A stretch of 64,000 bases of DNA from Symbiodinium natans. Its lineage: Eukaryota; Sar; Dinophyceae; Suessiales; Symbiodiniaceae. The position numbers and the translations under genes are program-made. The notes beneath the pieces were generated by a model that saw only the letters and a list, made by a program, of their open reading frames with translations, was not told the DNA's origin and did no database searches. Shown piece after piece: positions 43,601-56,096 of this stretch (the first letter of the stretch is position 1; each line of letters begins with the position of its first letter). The DNA is taken from assembly GCA_905221605.1 (NCBI GenBank), contig CAJNDS010002114.1, forward strand, positions 441,632 to 505,631. The letters are read 5' to 3'.

Positions 43601-44585
43601 CAAGACTCGGTAGGGCTTGCAAGCTCGTTGAAGGCATTCCGGTTGTTTCGAGTTTTAGGATGCCGGCTTTGTACTTGTACATCAACCTCAGAGGACTCGG
43701 GTGTTTACATTTACGGTGCCAAAATCGTTTCTTGAAATTGTAGGCCTCCCACCGCTTCAGGTAAACTCGCACCCCGAACCATGTTTGAGGCATGTTTGCC
43801 CTCACTCACCCCAGTTTGGAAAACCCTTGTTGGCCCTCAGCGCTGGATCCAGGGTTGGTGCCTCTCCGGGCCATTTGCGGGCTCCGGGCTGCAGCACGGC
43901 TTCTGGCGGCACCCTACTCATCACTGTCTGCAGGGGAGGCGGTTTGGGGATGGCTGGCTTTGATGGGCTTTGCCAAGTTGCGGAGAGACGCCGCAGGTGT
44001 CCCCTCCACCGACTGCTGCAGCACGCGAGGCTGCTGTGCAGTGTCATGGCCTGAACGGGAGGTTTATCATCTGGGGCTTCAGTGGGATCACCAAGGGGCT
44101 ACAGCGGCTGCAGGGCTTTCAAGACTTTAGGTTGGACTTCGCTTGCGGGATGTTTCTTTTTTGGATTTGCGGGCGTACGGCTTCGTCGGCTTGCGAAGGC
44201 CGTAGCAGAACGGAAAATAGGCCGGAAGAGCCTCCTGCGTTTAGGGAACTAGCTCTCGGCAGCCATGGCATAGGCAAGAGCTGTTTTGTGTACACAGTTT
44301 CGATGCAAGCCTTCTAGATGCGCACCAAAACATGCGAATGGAAAATAGAAGGTGGAACCCGAGACAACCTTCAGGCGGGGTTGTGTTCACAGGACGGAGT
44401 GGTCCTAAATTAGACCGTTCCCCAACCCCCAAGCTGTACCAAAACGGTTTCAGATGTCTTCCTAAACCTTCCGAGGGCGCTCCTGGAAGGTGACCTGGCG
44501 CGTGAGAAGAGGGAGGCTCGGAGGGTTTGCCAGGGGTTTAGGGCTCCACGGCCTGGTTCTTTGTGCAAGCTTCTCACTTTTTCTC
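40642..44585. other. No recognisable gene
   Basis: A purine-rich stretch lies at about 41297-41440. The protein-like minus-strand frame at 41449-41775 has no known domain, and its plus strand is equally plausible. Nothing can be assigned. Confidence 0.4.
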
Positions 44586-44640
44586 TTTCTTAATTTCTTT
44601 CTCTCCGTCTCTCTCTCTCTCTTTCTCTGCCTCTCGCCCT
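44586..44640. repeat. Pyrimidine-rich CT repeat
   Basis: CT and TTTCT units; no gene associated. Confidence 0.8.
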
Positions 44641-47385
44641 CCCACTTTCTGTATGCCTTTTGTTGTATTTGCTTTGTCGTCTTGTCTTCTTTAGAAACGA
44701 AGTTTGGAAGTGACAAGAACGCATCAAGTTGTTCCTGATCAGCTCTTTCTCCCGCCGCCCCTACTTGCGTTACTACTTTCATCCGCCGTTGCTCATCAAG
44801 TTCAAGTGGGTGTGCTCTATCCTTCTGGCCACTTATTCTTAGAAAAAGCGGATCAAAGGAGAACACTTGCTTGTCTCTCCAAAGTGAGCAGAGGGAAAGG
44901 GAAGTTAGTGCATGAGGGGATCTTTAGGGATCTTCCCCCTTGCCACTCTCCCTCTCCGTCGAGAAGAATGCCCGAAGAATGGAGAGAAGCGGACTCGACC
45001 AGGAATTGAAGGCAGGCGTGCGCTCCGCTCTCGGCCTCCTTTTCATCTAATCTCAGGAGAGCAGGAGAGCAGGATGAACGTCACGAAGGGGGATGCCCGG
45101 ACATCGTTTCTCGCCCCCACTCTCTCTATTCTAGCCATTGCTGCTTCTGATCGTCCAATGTTGTGTCCTTTGATGGGAGTAAGATATTTCCAGGAATTTC
45201 TCAGGGTTGTAGGGCTCCTGGGCAAGTAACCCATAGTAAGACGGGCTTTAGAGGATTTGAGGAAGTCCTGAACCCCAAGCAGACCGCGGCCAGAGTTTTT
45301 TTTGGATGGGTGCTCAAGAGAGCGACTTTTCAAGCTGCAGGGGTGGAAGGAGTTGAGCTGATGGGTATTCTACCCTGCGTCAGGAGACGTTCTTCCTTAC
45401 TGCACTCAGTGAAGGGTTGGAACGCAATTCCTTATGTGAAGGTATGGCTTCAACGGCTCGCCGCCGTCCACGAGGCCACTCTCAAGAGATTTCTTGAGGC
45501 TTCTGAGCGGTGAGGTGTTGAGCCTCCGCTTTGGGTATGTGCGCTATACAAGGGCATACTCCAAGAAGCTGTTTTTTTCATCACATCGGTAGTAATCATC
45601 AATATCGGTTTTTAATCTTGTTTTCATAGAACAACTTGTATTCTCTGATTTAGAATTCCTCAAATTATGCTTCGTAATCTCTTTTGCATTCTCTTGCATA
45701 AATTCTAACCACTCTGTATCAGTCAGCCAAATAATCCTCATTCCGCTAATGTTGTTGCGCACTTTTCTCTTTTGGTGGCTTGATGCCATGCCAGTGTTAC
45801 ACAGAAAAGCTTCTGGGCCGATCTCATGAGGACACTTCCCAGCCGAAAATGATGTGACAAAGTTGGGGGTATCAGCTGTTGCATCGGTAAACATAGATGC
45901 TACACTTGATTATGTCCCGCAAGAAGTTGGAGGGGGAGGAGGAGGGAGGAAGTGGGGGGGGGGGGCAGCGGGCGAGGTGGGGGGCCGGCGGAAAAGGTAG
46001 CCACCATGCAACCATTGTGCAAAAAGGAGCTCGCACACCTTGCGGGAGCGCATCCGTATTGCATGGTATCGGTAGCCATTCTCGTGAGTCACGTGAGTTA
46101 TCTGACGGAATATGGAGGACGTCATTGCATCAGAAAACTCAATGGAGGAACGAAAGGATTTTGTGCCTTTTATAGGATCCGCAAAGCTCAAGCCGGACAA
46201 AACATCCTTGCGCACCGAGCCTCGCCTGTCATGAAACGCTGAGGCATTGTTGCGGGCGCTTGGATTCCAAAGCCTCGATCCAGGAAGCTGCTGGGATGAG
46301 CCCTGCGCCCAGGGACTCGGGCAAGGTTTGTTTACGGCTTGTGGGGGGATGGGTTTGGGACTTGTTGACTGGTGTTTGGGTTGGCCATGGTTGGCCGTGC
46401 ACGCAAACTTGCAAATCTTGCTTTTTAGCTCGTTTTTTTGGGCTGGTTATTGCGTTGTCAGGAGTTTGGTGTGTCCGCATGCACGTCTGTCGTCTTGTAG
46501 GACGAATCCCTTTAATTGATGCTCTGAACCCCAAAGTCTAAAGCTGTGGACTTCTGGAACCTTACAGAAGCCCGGACGCCAAGGTTTCAGTCTTCAGTCC
46601 ACCGCGCGAAGCCTGAATAAGAAAAAACACAATCGAGAGGAAGATGTTCACCTTTGCCGCCTGCTGCAGTGTCGGCGAGAACCAGGCGGGCATTTCAGGT
46701 ACCTGGAGGTTGAGGTTACTAGGCGGGAGGGCTGTTGGGTTTGCCAGTGTAGGACTTGGGCCTTACAGCGAAATGCCGAAGGCAGTCGAATCAATGCAAC
46801 CCCGGCATCCACAACAGCCTCCCTACCCCCGAGCTGGGGCCAATCACGGTTCCGAACAGGCTTCCATCATACCTTGTGCCCTCCGGACGCCAAAGAAGCT
46901 TTCCAAGAACCTCACCAGGAGAACTGCTGGCATGGCGGCTACTCCGAAGAAAGGCGCTTCAACCTCAAAGCCCAGCTGACAGTCTAGGTGAGGATTCGGG
47001 ATTCTGTGCTTTACCTGCTCTAACATCCTAACAAACACACCATGTGGTCGTTCAGCCCTATCAGCCTCGGGCTGAGGATCTTACAAACTTCGGGCTCGCA
47101 ATGGGGCTTGTGCCGGGTAATGCAGCATAGTAATTTGAGCAGAGCTAAAAGTATTACAAGCTCGTGCAAGTATTGATCTCCTGCCGCTCACCATGCTCAA
47201 GGAGGCGATGTGCATTCAGCCGTTCGTGACCTAAGGCGGGGGGGATGTCACATCTCCCGCCGTCAGAGGCCTTGTTTGTGTGCCGTGGTGAGAAATTAGC
47301 CGCTTTTGCCGCTTCATGTTTACAAGAACCTGGGCTTCTCCTGTTCATCATCAGAAGTTCTGATTGACTTGCGTCTGCGTGACAG
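44641..47385. other. No firm gene; A+T-rich ORF and possible upstream introns of the RRM gene
   Basis: At 45540-45900 the sequence is clearly richer in A+T than its surroundings and carries a 116-codon minus-strand frame (45544-45894) without a known domain. A G-run lies at about 45953-45966. The 5' exons of the RRM gene at 47386 should lie in or before this stretch, but I could not identify them. Confidence 0.35.
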
Positions 47386-48559
47386 GAGCGGGCTCCCGAT
47401 CGGCTGCACGAATGAGCAGGCCACAGCGATCTTCGGCCAGTATGGCACCGTGAAAGATGTCAAGGTCCTGCCCGTCAGCGCTGGCAAAACTGCTGCAGCT
47501 GCCTTCGTGAACATGGGAACTGTTGATGAGGCGAAGTGGATTGTGGATAACGTCAGTGGCAATGTCCCACAGAACTTGAACAGCCCCGTCACAGTCACCT
47601 ATGCAACGCCCAAGTCCGAGCGCGCGGCCAAGGGCTTCGGGAAGGGTGGAAAAGGCATGATGAATGTCGTGCAAATGATGATGGGTGCTCTAGACGGCCA
47701 ATGGGGCGGAGGCAGCTGGAATGGCGGTGGCTCCGATGGCAGCTGGAACACCAACAGCGGCAATGGCTGGGACAGCGGCGGTAAAGGCTTGGATATCAGC
47801 TGGGAACAGGGGCTTCGGTGTCTTGATGCCTTGAACACCCTACCATCACCTGCTTCGTCACGTTTGTGCCAGTGGGGGCTAGGCTGTCGGTTTCCTACAA
47901 CTGTTTAGCCGTCTGAGGTCTGCAAGCCCGAACCCTGATATCTAAGTCGAACCCTAAAGGCCTAGCCCTCTGTTCGTCCGCCTCGCGAGGTCGGGGTCGG
48001 AGGGTGGGGGGTATGTCTTTGCTTGTCAATTATGTCCTGCCGTGGTTGCGGTTGCCCGGGTTTCTCCTGAAGCCATCACAGCTGGGTTGGCTTTTCAAAA
48101 TTTGTGCTTCTCAAACGGCCCCTTGCAGATAGCGATCTTGTAGCAAACGGAAGCAGTCAGGAGTCAAAACTCAAATGTGTTCCAAAACGACGCAGAGTTT
48201 TGTGTTCCAAGCTGATCGAAGGCTGGGGCAGCGGCGCCGGCTGCGGCAGCGGCGCCGGCTGGGGCAGCGGCGCTGGCTGTGGCAGCGGCGCTGGCTGGGG
48301 CAGCGGCGCTGGCTGGGACAGCGGCAGCTGGGGATCGGCCCCTGGTGGCAAGGGTGGCAAAGGTGGCAAGGGTGGCAAGGGGAGTCTCGGCGGTTTTGAC
48401 CCAGTCGCCGCCTTTGCCCAGGAATCTTGGCAGGCCAAGGGAGCCAAAGGAGCCAAGGGCAACGCATGGGCCACGGCTGGAAGCAAAGGCAGCCCTGCCA
48501 TGGGCGGTTATGGCGCTAGCCAGCCTGCGTTCGGTGACTGGTCTGTGCAAGGTTGGTAG
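47386..48559 (+). CDS. RRM and glycine-rich RNA-binding protein, 3' part (two exons)
   Basis: Exon 47386-47780 encodes an RNA-recognition motif: RNP2-like 'SGLPIGCTNEQ', helix 'ATAIFGQYGTVKDVKVLPV', RNP1-like 'AAAAFVNMGTVDEAKWIVDN', and the last strand 'PVTVTYATPKSERA'. A Gly/Trp/Asn-rich stretch follows. Exon 48222-48559 encodes a 'GSGAGW/C' repeat, a 'GGKG' run and the end 'FGDWSVQGW', stop TAG at 48557. The first exon opens after CAG at 47384-47385 (AG|G). The first strand of this RRM, and any further N-terminal domains, must lie on an unseen upstream exon. The protein should bind single-stranded RNA, with a role in splicing, translation or RNA granules; which one cannot be told. Glycine-rich RRM proteins of this style are common in dinoflagellates. 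Confidence 0.75.
47781..48221 (+). other. Intron of the RRM gene (GT-AG, phase 1)
   Basis: Donor AGCGGCG|GTAAAG and acceptor ATCGAAG|GCTGGGG. The 441-bp intron falls in phase 1, so splicing restores a glycine codon (G|GC) and joins the two glycine-rich segments in frame. Unspliced, the first frame loses its composition and ends at 47906-47908. Confidence 0.65.
48224..48321 (+). repeat. Coding GGCAGCGGCGCYGGCTG repeat
   Basis: Five to six copies of a 17-18-bp unit within the second exon, encoding Gly-Ser-Gly-Ala-Gly-(Trp/Cys). The copies differ mainly by TGG against TGT/TGC, so alternating Trp and Cys are placed on a Gly-rich tail. Confidence 0.85.
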
Positions 48560-50335
48560 CCTTAAGCTGCAGATGCGTGGCATCTTGATGGTTACAGGCT
48601 TCTTTGCATACCTCACCGCACTATGAGTTTGATGACTCAGTGTGCTTGGGCAGGTTACGGTAAGTTGGGTGAAGTGCATATGACGGTGTCAGCTCGGCTG
48701 CACGAGTGAGAGGTGAGCTTCGACAGACGGACCTGACTGCGGAAAATGTAAGCTGAGCTTGTGATGGCGTGGCGAGTGAGTGAGCGAGGGAGCGAGGGAG
48801 CGAGGGAGCGAGGGAGCGAGTGTGTGTGAGAGAGTGTATGTGTGTGAGAGAGTGTATGTGTGAGGGATAGTGTGGCATCTGAATCTGAAACGGAACGACG
48901 TGCGACCATTGAACTTGAATCGAGACTTCGTAAAGTTCTCTAGGTTTGGGTTTAAGATGCTTCGAGCATGTCATGTAGTTTGATGATCCACAGTTAATTT
49001 GCTCCAGAGGCCTTTGCGTGCCAACCGCGAAACCACCAAAGCTTGAGCTTCCTAACTTATACCTCGGCCGCCCACCTGAAGGGTTTCCTGCCTAAGCATA
49101 CCTCTCAGCCGCAGGTGCTGTCAGCCCCTCTCCGCACCTGAACTTCAGAGCGCTGAGGCAGGTCGGGGATCGTAGCCCTTCAGCGGCGTGGAAGATGTGG
49201 GTTTTACGGTTTTACCCGATCTGCACTGCTGTTGTGGCCCATCATCTCATGCGCAAGGCCAACCTTCCTGAAGTTAAACTGGCAAGTTGGAAGGTGTAGC
49301 GATGGGCATGGGTAAATTTAGGCGAAGAGTTGCCGGGGTTGGCTGGGTTGGCTTGCAGTCCGCTTCAGGTCGCTCAGGGTTTTCGGTGGTGGCCGCACGG
49401 ATTTCCTGCTTTTTCATGAGGGCTAGCTTGCTTAGCTTCAGGCCCTGAGCCTGGCCGTGGAGCAGTTGATCGCAGGCTTGGTATTTTGTTGCTCGAACTT
49501 GAAAACTTCACACAAATTGTGAGGGATCGTAATGCAGCCTCGAGCGCATTTCACGCATATCTCAAGGCTCTAACAATGACCTCAAGCGAGGGCATCTTTC
49601 GGGCACGGGATTCGGGGCTTGGGTTTGAATAGCATGACCTGGCACCGTGTGCTTGGATGCTGCATCGTTAAATCTGAAACCTTTTTTTAAACCGAAGGAT
49701 TTTAACTTGGCTGCCTGTCTCCCGGTCAGGTCATGGCTTTGGATGCCCCCGTGGCAATACAACTCATCCAATCCCAAACTGCACTGCCGCAGCCATACAC
49801 GATTCCTTTCTATCAGAATCTCTCAAAAGATCGAAAAAAGTTTAGAAGCGACTTGCAAGAAGAGCCTGTGCACCTTTCAGAAATTGCTCGCTCCTCTGAG
49901 CCCTGTCAAAACGTCCACAGTGCGCGCTTGGAAAGAGGCTACTGCCACGAGCCCAAGCGCCAGCGTGTGGCTGCAGCAGCTGCCGAGTGGCTTCGGTCGC
50001 CTTCCGGGAGGCCTCCATGGGCCTCCTAATGGGCTTTAGGCAGGTTTAGGTGATCACAGCCCAGGTGCGTACTGGCCACCCCAGGCTGCAAGCATCCTGA
50101 TGCATGACAGGACTACATACAGCCGCTTAGGCTTTGCACCGCGAACTGCTTTCAGCCCCGGGTCGGGACCCAGCAGCTAGCAGATGCTCGACATGGTCCG
50201 GCTCGTGTTGGCAAGGGCTTCGGGTCAAGACATCTGTGGCTACAACCTTTACGCTTGGTGGAGGCCCGTAGCAAAGCTCTGGCTTTTTAGCCTTGGCCCG
50301 GTTCACAACCATCGACTGCCTTCTGCCTGTGGCGG
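48560..50335. other. No recognisable gene; GAGCGAG and GTGTGAGAGA microsatellite at 48770-48870
   Basis: The 3' flank of the RRM gene, then a purine-rich GAGCGAGGGAGCGAG and TGTGTGAGAGAGTGTA tract at about 48770-48870. The rest holds only short frames. Confidence 0.5.
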
Positions 50336-50347
50336 CTACAACCACAA

Positions 50348-50379
<32 letters not shown>

Positions 50380-50442
50380 ACAACAGCAGCAGCAACAACA
50401 GCAGCAGCAACAACAGCAGCAGCAACAACAAAAGCCTCACAA
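50336..50442 (+). repeat. AACAACAGCAGCAGC repeat
   Basis: Five or so copies of a 15-bp unit made of AAC and AGC triplets. It reads as Asn/Ser, Thr/Ala or Gln-rich sequence. The surrounding 174-codon frame (50184-50708) has no domain, so coding is doubtful. Confidence 0.88.
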
Positions 50443-53400
50443 ACGCCAGCAGCAACACCCAGCACCAACGCCAACTGCACCACCAGCGACAAAGCCACGG
50501 CTTCTACAAAAATCACTCACAGAGCAGTTGCAGGCGTCAGCAGCAACAACAAGAAGCACAAAAGGCCACTCCCTTAATCCCCGGCCTCGCGCGAACCACG
50601 GGGCAAACCAAACCCTCTGTACAACCAGGTAACAAGAGCCATCGGCAAACACTTTGCAACCCTCAGCCTTTGCGACCCTTTAACCGGATCTTGCCGCAGA
50701 CGGAGTGATGGGAAGACTTACAGCATTGCCTTGGTGGAGGCTCCTCAGATGTTGCAATGTTCCGATTTGGAGGGATGAGGGAGAGGGGTGGAGATTTTTA
50801 TCATCTGCGTGTTTGGCCAAGCCTTCTGTTGGGGGTGGCAAGAATTTTGGGTCAAAAGCGTTTGACTGCTTACGGCGGCCTAGGGTTTGAATTGTTTGGG
50901 GCTTGACTGCAGGAAGCCTTGAGACCCCGATCCATTAACATTCCCTGACAAAGGCTTTACACCCCCCAAAAAACCTTCAAACCGCCCTTGATTTTTGCAA
51001 CAACCATTGTGGGCCGTACAGTCCTTGAACAATGCGGCCAGGGATGTTTTTCGCAGGTGCTTGCCGCTGAAGCATCGCCTTGCGAGGTGTCTTCAGGGCC
51101 AAAGGCTCCGGAAACACAAGAAGAGTGTTGAGGTTTGGTGGTTTGGGGTTTCGAGTTTTCTTTTTGGCTTGGAGTGGGCTCATTGACTTCAAGCATTGTG
51201 TGGTCAAACATTGTGTGTAAACATTGTGTGTGTGTGGGAGACCCGGCGGACCGGTGGACTCACGAAATTCACCGCACCCAGATTGCAAAGGCTTCCGAGT
51301 GTGGCACGGCTGGTCGGGTCTCCGAAGGTGAAGGATGTCACAGGGTATGATCGGAAAAACTCAGAGGAATCGTTCTGAGAGGCTACTTCGAAAAGCCAGT
51401 CCAGCTGGTTTCAATCCCCTCAGTCTAGATTCACCGTAGGCCCCTAACATTCCAACCAGTAGTGCCAACGTGCTGCACAGGTCGACTCGGTCCAAGAAGC
51501 GGCAGAGCACGAGCAGTGGGTGCCAGGACACCCTTCACACCTCCCAATCGCTTGAGGACGTTCGCAAAACGGAACCCAGCTCAGGCGGTGCCTTATCCTG
51601 CACTCGCAGCACATCCTGCACAACTGAGGCGTGCGCTAATCTAACCCACCTTCAGCAAGTCTTGTTTATGTCTATATATATATATATATATATTGTTTTT
51701 TTGCAGAATTTACTCTGTATTGTGTTTGCTTTGCATAATGTGGGGCCGTTCTTTCTACGGGTACCCAAGTCTGGGAGCATACCTAGTTGGAGCAATTCAT
51801 GTCTGAAATTGGCTGCGCCACGCTATACCTCGAGCATCCTCACGCACGCCTTCCACTCGCTTGTGGCACCAAGCTCGGCGCACTGAGCCGCCCAAAAAAA
51901 CCAAAAAAGACCCAACACTCCCTGCATTCTACAGTGATTCTACAGACCACGGCCTATCCAAGGCTCTACATCTCACCACCCTGATACCCTGATCCCCGAT
52001 TCACCACCGCCAACCCTGAACCCACCCTTGGTGCGCCCCTCTCACCCTCTCAGGACCCACGGCTGGCAAAGGGCCAGTGTGCAGCATCCTCCTAGGCTGC
52101 CAGGGATCTCACGGTCAGCCTGTGTTTGTTGCGAGTGTTGCTTCGTCTAGTTTGCTGGCTGCGTCAATGATTAAAAACCAAATGTGTATGCAAATAGAAT
52201 TGGTAATGTTTAGTGTATTAAAATTTCACTCTACCATTACTGGCTGTTTTGGATGGTTTTCAATCACTATGTGCCAAGATAAATAATTCATTAACAATAC
52301 CAAAATGACTTGAGAGTCTTTCTGGCATTCCGCTGACAGTTTACCAACACGAGCCTGGAAGCCCCAGTTTTAAAGCTTGCACGAAGCCGCCAGAGCCTCC
52401 GCTGAGCCGCCTGGGATCGGATGCGCCGCCACCCCGTGAGCTGCCCGAAGGTTTGGAGGCCTCTCCAGCGGGCTTCGGGCTTCGGGGTTAGATTCAGGGT
52501 TGCCCGATGCGGCCAGGATGGGTACCATGGCATTTAGGTATGTTGAGGTGTAATTGGTCTAGTCGTTGGTAGGAGTAGCCGGTCCTCCCCTTCTCTGCAT
52601 TGCCCGACTGTCAAAAGATGAATATTTGTTTTGCTTATGCGCTTCTTGCTGAGCCCTCTGAGCAAGGCCACTTTTTGCAACAAAGGTTTGTGGGCAAAAG
52701 AGCGCCTGCAAAAGCAACTCTGTCTCTCTCTCTCTCTCGCAGCACCGGTGCTTGCTTTTTTCACACTACGTTTGGGCATTTTAAAGCCCTTTTTTGGATG
52801 TAGGCACACGCTGTCTGCATGAGAACCAGTTATGACAATATGCCGCTTTCGTTAGGGGCTTGAGTCGTGCAGATTAAGTATGAAAAGTGTTCCACCTAAA
52901 TGCTGCTTGTCACACACTACACTGAAAGGCACTGGCCCCGAAAGCACTGCAGCACCGAGCCGAGGCGGTTGCTGGGGTCTGGAAAGTGTTTGGCAAGATG
53001 GGGCTTTGGTATGTTCAAAATGGGGGGCTTGTGATTTCTGTACGAACTTTGGAGCTTTTGATTCAGACTAGCAAGGTCCCAGCTCCACACCTTAGGGCAG
53101 CTGACTTGTCTGAGGTTTTTTGCGTCTGAGAACAATGGAGGTGTCGCCTGAGAATGTGGCCTTAGACACACTTCGCAGCAGTGGGGTTCAGAATGACAAG
53201 ACGTATACTTCTGGCACGGGGCTTTGACAAGGAGATAGGTTGTCCCAAGACAATGAAACCTTCACATTCCTCGAAGACTCCTGCTCTGATGTTTCGGAAC
53301 CTTACTCTCACTTCCAGAATCGGACTCCAGAACCCATCCCCAGGCACCTCTATCCAGAGTTCCTGGACTCCAGCATACTCCAGCTACCAACATGTGCAGG

Positions 53401-54696
53401 AGTCACCGCTCGCAGCGCGTGCCAACCTTGCCGCAGCCGACGCGAAGGCACAGGTTTTGGAGAGAGATGGGAAGCTGATGGGGCCCTCTCAGACTCACGC
53501 TTGCCACCTAGTGGTTATGGCTGTAGCACTTAAGATTGCGGGCTAGTGCAGTGATACCCAATGCACGTGAAAAGTTTGTCCGGGATGAACTCTGGCACTG
53601 CTTGACTGAAGCTTTTTGAATTTGTCATGAGGTAAACTTTACGGGACCATAAACAAACTTTTGGCGCCGGTTTCTCAAGCACGCCAGGTCCGCACTCTGC
53701 ACCGGTTGCGGCTCGGGGCCTCGGCTTCCGAGAAAGGGGTGCTCTTAAAGTGCTTCTTCAATAAGTTGGGTCATGTTGTAGCTTCGGCAACCTAGTGAAA
53801 TTACATTCTCAGGTGGGCGCTGACAAAGCTTCAGGCCCGACATCGCGGGCGCCAAAATCCGACCAAAGCGCCGGGACAGCGAGGGCGAAAGGGTGGGAGG
53901 GGCTGCTGGGAAAGCAACATTCTGGTCGGATTTTGAAAGGAGCCTTCAACATGCGGCCGTTGTAAAGCAAGGGGATCAAATCAGGTTACGGTTACGTTGT
54001 CGTTCTCGCTCTTGCGCTTGTGTCCCAGCCTGACTCTGGCTCTCGCGCTCTCGCTCTTTCACCCTCTCGAGCTGAAACTCGAACTCGAACTTCAACTCTA
54101 ACTCTACCTCTAACTCTTACGAATGCTTTCTATCAGGACTGGCTGCCGAGATCCGTAGCTGCTGCGGCAAGTGGCAGCCGCTTGCACAAGGCTGTCTCAG
54201 TTTAGCAGATGGCTCTTTGTAGAAGCAACTCCGAGGGGCTAGCGTTCTCCCTTATCCTGCAACTACAAAGGGGCATACTGTTGTAACTTCGCCGGGAAAG
54301 CTTCGGATTGCAGTAGTGTAAGTGAAAAAGGGATGTGTTTGGGGGCTGGCACCATGTCGTTGAAGCCTGTGCTGTGTGCAAAGCATGCTGCGGCAACCAT
54401 TCCGCGCTCGGTACACCGAGCTGCCTAGGGACCAGGTTTCCTCGCAATCCGGGGCAAGGCAAGGGCTGTGCCCGTGCGGTCTACTTGCCACCCGTCTTTT
54501 TTCCCAAAGCCAGCGTCCCCGCCGTCAGCCGTTTTTAACTCGCAGTCCGGCTTTTGGCCGAGTCCATCTCTAGCATGGCATCAAGTGAGGTTATTGACTC
54601 ACTTGACTTCTGTGCACGTTGATGCTGGTAGTGTCCTGTCCACAACCTGTCACTTTGCTGAGATACTTTTTTCTTGCATGGCTCGGTTTTTTTCGG
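50443..54696. other. No recognisable gene
   Basis: It contains a (TA)n run at 51673-51693, a small A+T-rich island at about 52150-52330, a CT run near 52722-52739, a 12-bp inverted repeat pair (53854-53865 and 53923-53934), and degenerate AACTCT-type hexamers at about 54040-54120. Frames of up to 138 codons carry no domain. Confidence 0.45.
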
Positions 54697-54850
54697 CATC
54701 GATCGGCGTCCACATTGGGGAACTGCCTTCCCCAGAGTGTATCTCTTGATGTGTCGAAGTCGGATATGTTGTCATCGATCGCCGTCGACATTGGGGAACT
54801 GCAGTTTTTTGAGTATATCTCCTGAATGTGTCGAAGTCGGCCACGTCGTC
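54697..54850 (+). repeat. 77-bp tandem duplication
   Basis: Copy one at 54697-54772 and copy two at 54773-54850. They share CATCGATCG(G/C)CGTC, ACATTGGGGAACTGC, GAGT(G/A)TATCTC and TGTGTCGAAGTCGG in order, with about 15-20 percent difference. Confidence 0.85.
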
Positions 54851-55753
54851 ATTTACACAGCATGTGCATGGTCTTTTGCACGTTGGCTGTGCTTACAACA
54901 CTAGACCCTCAGCCCAAACCTTGGCAGGCTTCTACATGTCTTCGGGAGTTGCAAGTTATGTAACGGATCATAGCCGGGGGTGGCCCGCGACAACTCGACC
55001 AACCCCCTGGCAGTTTAGGTTTTATCAACCCCAGACCTTCCAACATCTTTAGTTCAGGAATACACCTCAATTCATACAAGGCTTCCTATAGCTGAAAGGT
55101 ACATTCCTTATTTTAGGGATTTTGGAAGGTCTGGGGGGGTGATGTGTATTTCACGCGACCTGATGTGAGACGAGCCGACCACAAGTAACTTCAAACTGTG
55201 AACCTGACACACCAGGTGCACTTCCAACACGGCAGCGTGTGCGTCTTCGTCCCAAGGCCTGGCTCTGCTTTTCCCTGCCAGAAGCCACCCTGAATGCCTT
55301 GGTCACAAGGTTGCGATGTGTGATTTGGATGCGTAGGATCTCGGCTTTGGAGTCGCATGGCGGATTAACGGGTGTCAGAAACCCAATCGTTGTTCTTTGC
55401 ACCCTGCGACTCTTAAAATCGCTAGACTCCCGAGTCTGAACTTCTAAACCTTTACCCTTAGCAAGACCTGAAATACCTGAAGAAAGACCCGATGCGCAAT
55501 TTCAGATTTCGCAGAGCTCCATAGAATCTTGTCAAATCAACTGGGTCGAACCTTAGACAGTCAAATCATCAGCTCAACCGTGTGTGTCTGCTTCTGGCAG
55601 CTCGCCAGGTGGGTGATGGCGTGTGGGAGGAGGCCAGCCACACTGAAAGAGATTTGGAATTTCATGGGGGTTTGCACAGCAGCAGTCAATGCACAAAGCC
55701 AAATGCATCCCAGCTTCTGCTGTACGTGGGTGTGCTCATTCTCGCCTCTCCGT
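54851..55753. other. No recognisable gene
   Basis: Short frames only. Confidence 0.5.
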
Positions 55754-56096
55754 CCAGAACTTGGCATCTGAAGAATCAGATCACAAGTCTGAAGCGTCGG
55801 CCATGAGCCGGCAAGGCCAGCAGTCTGCTGCTTGTCAATTCGCTGAAGCCACCTGCATCTCAGCAAACAACAAGACCCAGAGGAGTGCCCCTGGCAGTGA
55901 GTCATGGCTGCTCTTGTTGGAGCAAGAAGCTCCGCAACAAGTGTATGAGGTGACAAAGATGCGTCCCATTCACAACAACCTTTTAGTCAAAGGCGAAAAA
56001 ATGGTGCGCTATAATGTGACGCTCTGAAACCATCCGATGCAGAAGAAGACAATCACAATGACACGTTTGCATGAAGTTGTCTTGCCAGAGACGACC
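55754..56096. repeat. Dispersed repeat, copy 2
   Basis: Colinear with 10518-10882 in the same orientation, from CCAGAAC to CTTGCCAGAG. It lacks the GT run of copy 1. The outer limits are only approximate, and no terminal repeat or target duplication was found. Confidence 0.75.

Noticed and set aside
53181-53546. Possible helical exon ('AARANLAAADAKAQVLERDG')
   Set aside because: The stretch is short, the frame before it is not protein-like, and two other frames are open over the same bases.
53854-53934. 12-bp inverted repeat AAAATCCGACCA / TGGTCGGATTTT, 57 bp apart
   Set aside because: No target duplication or larger structure; too short to call an element.
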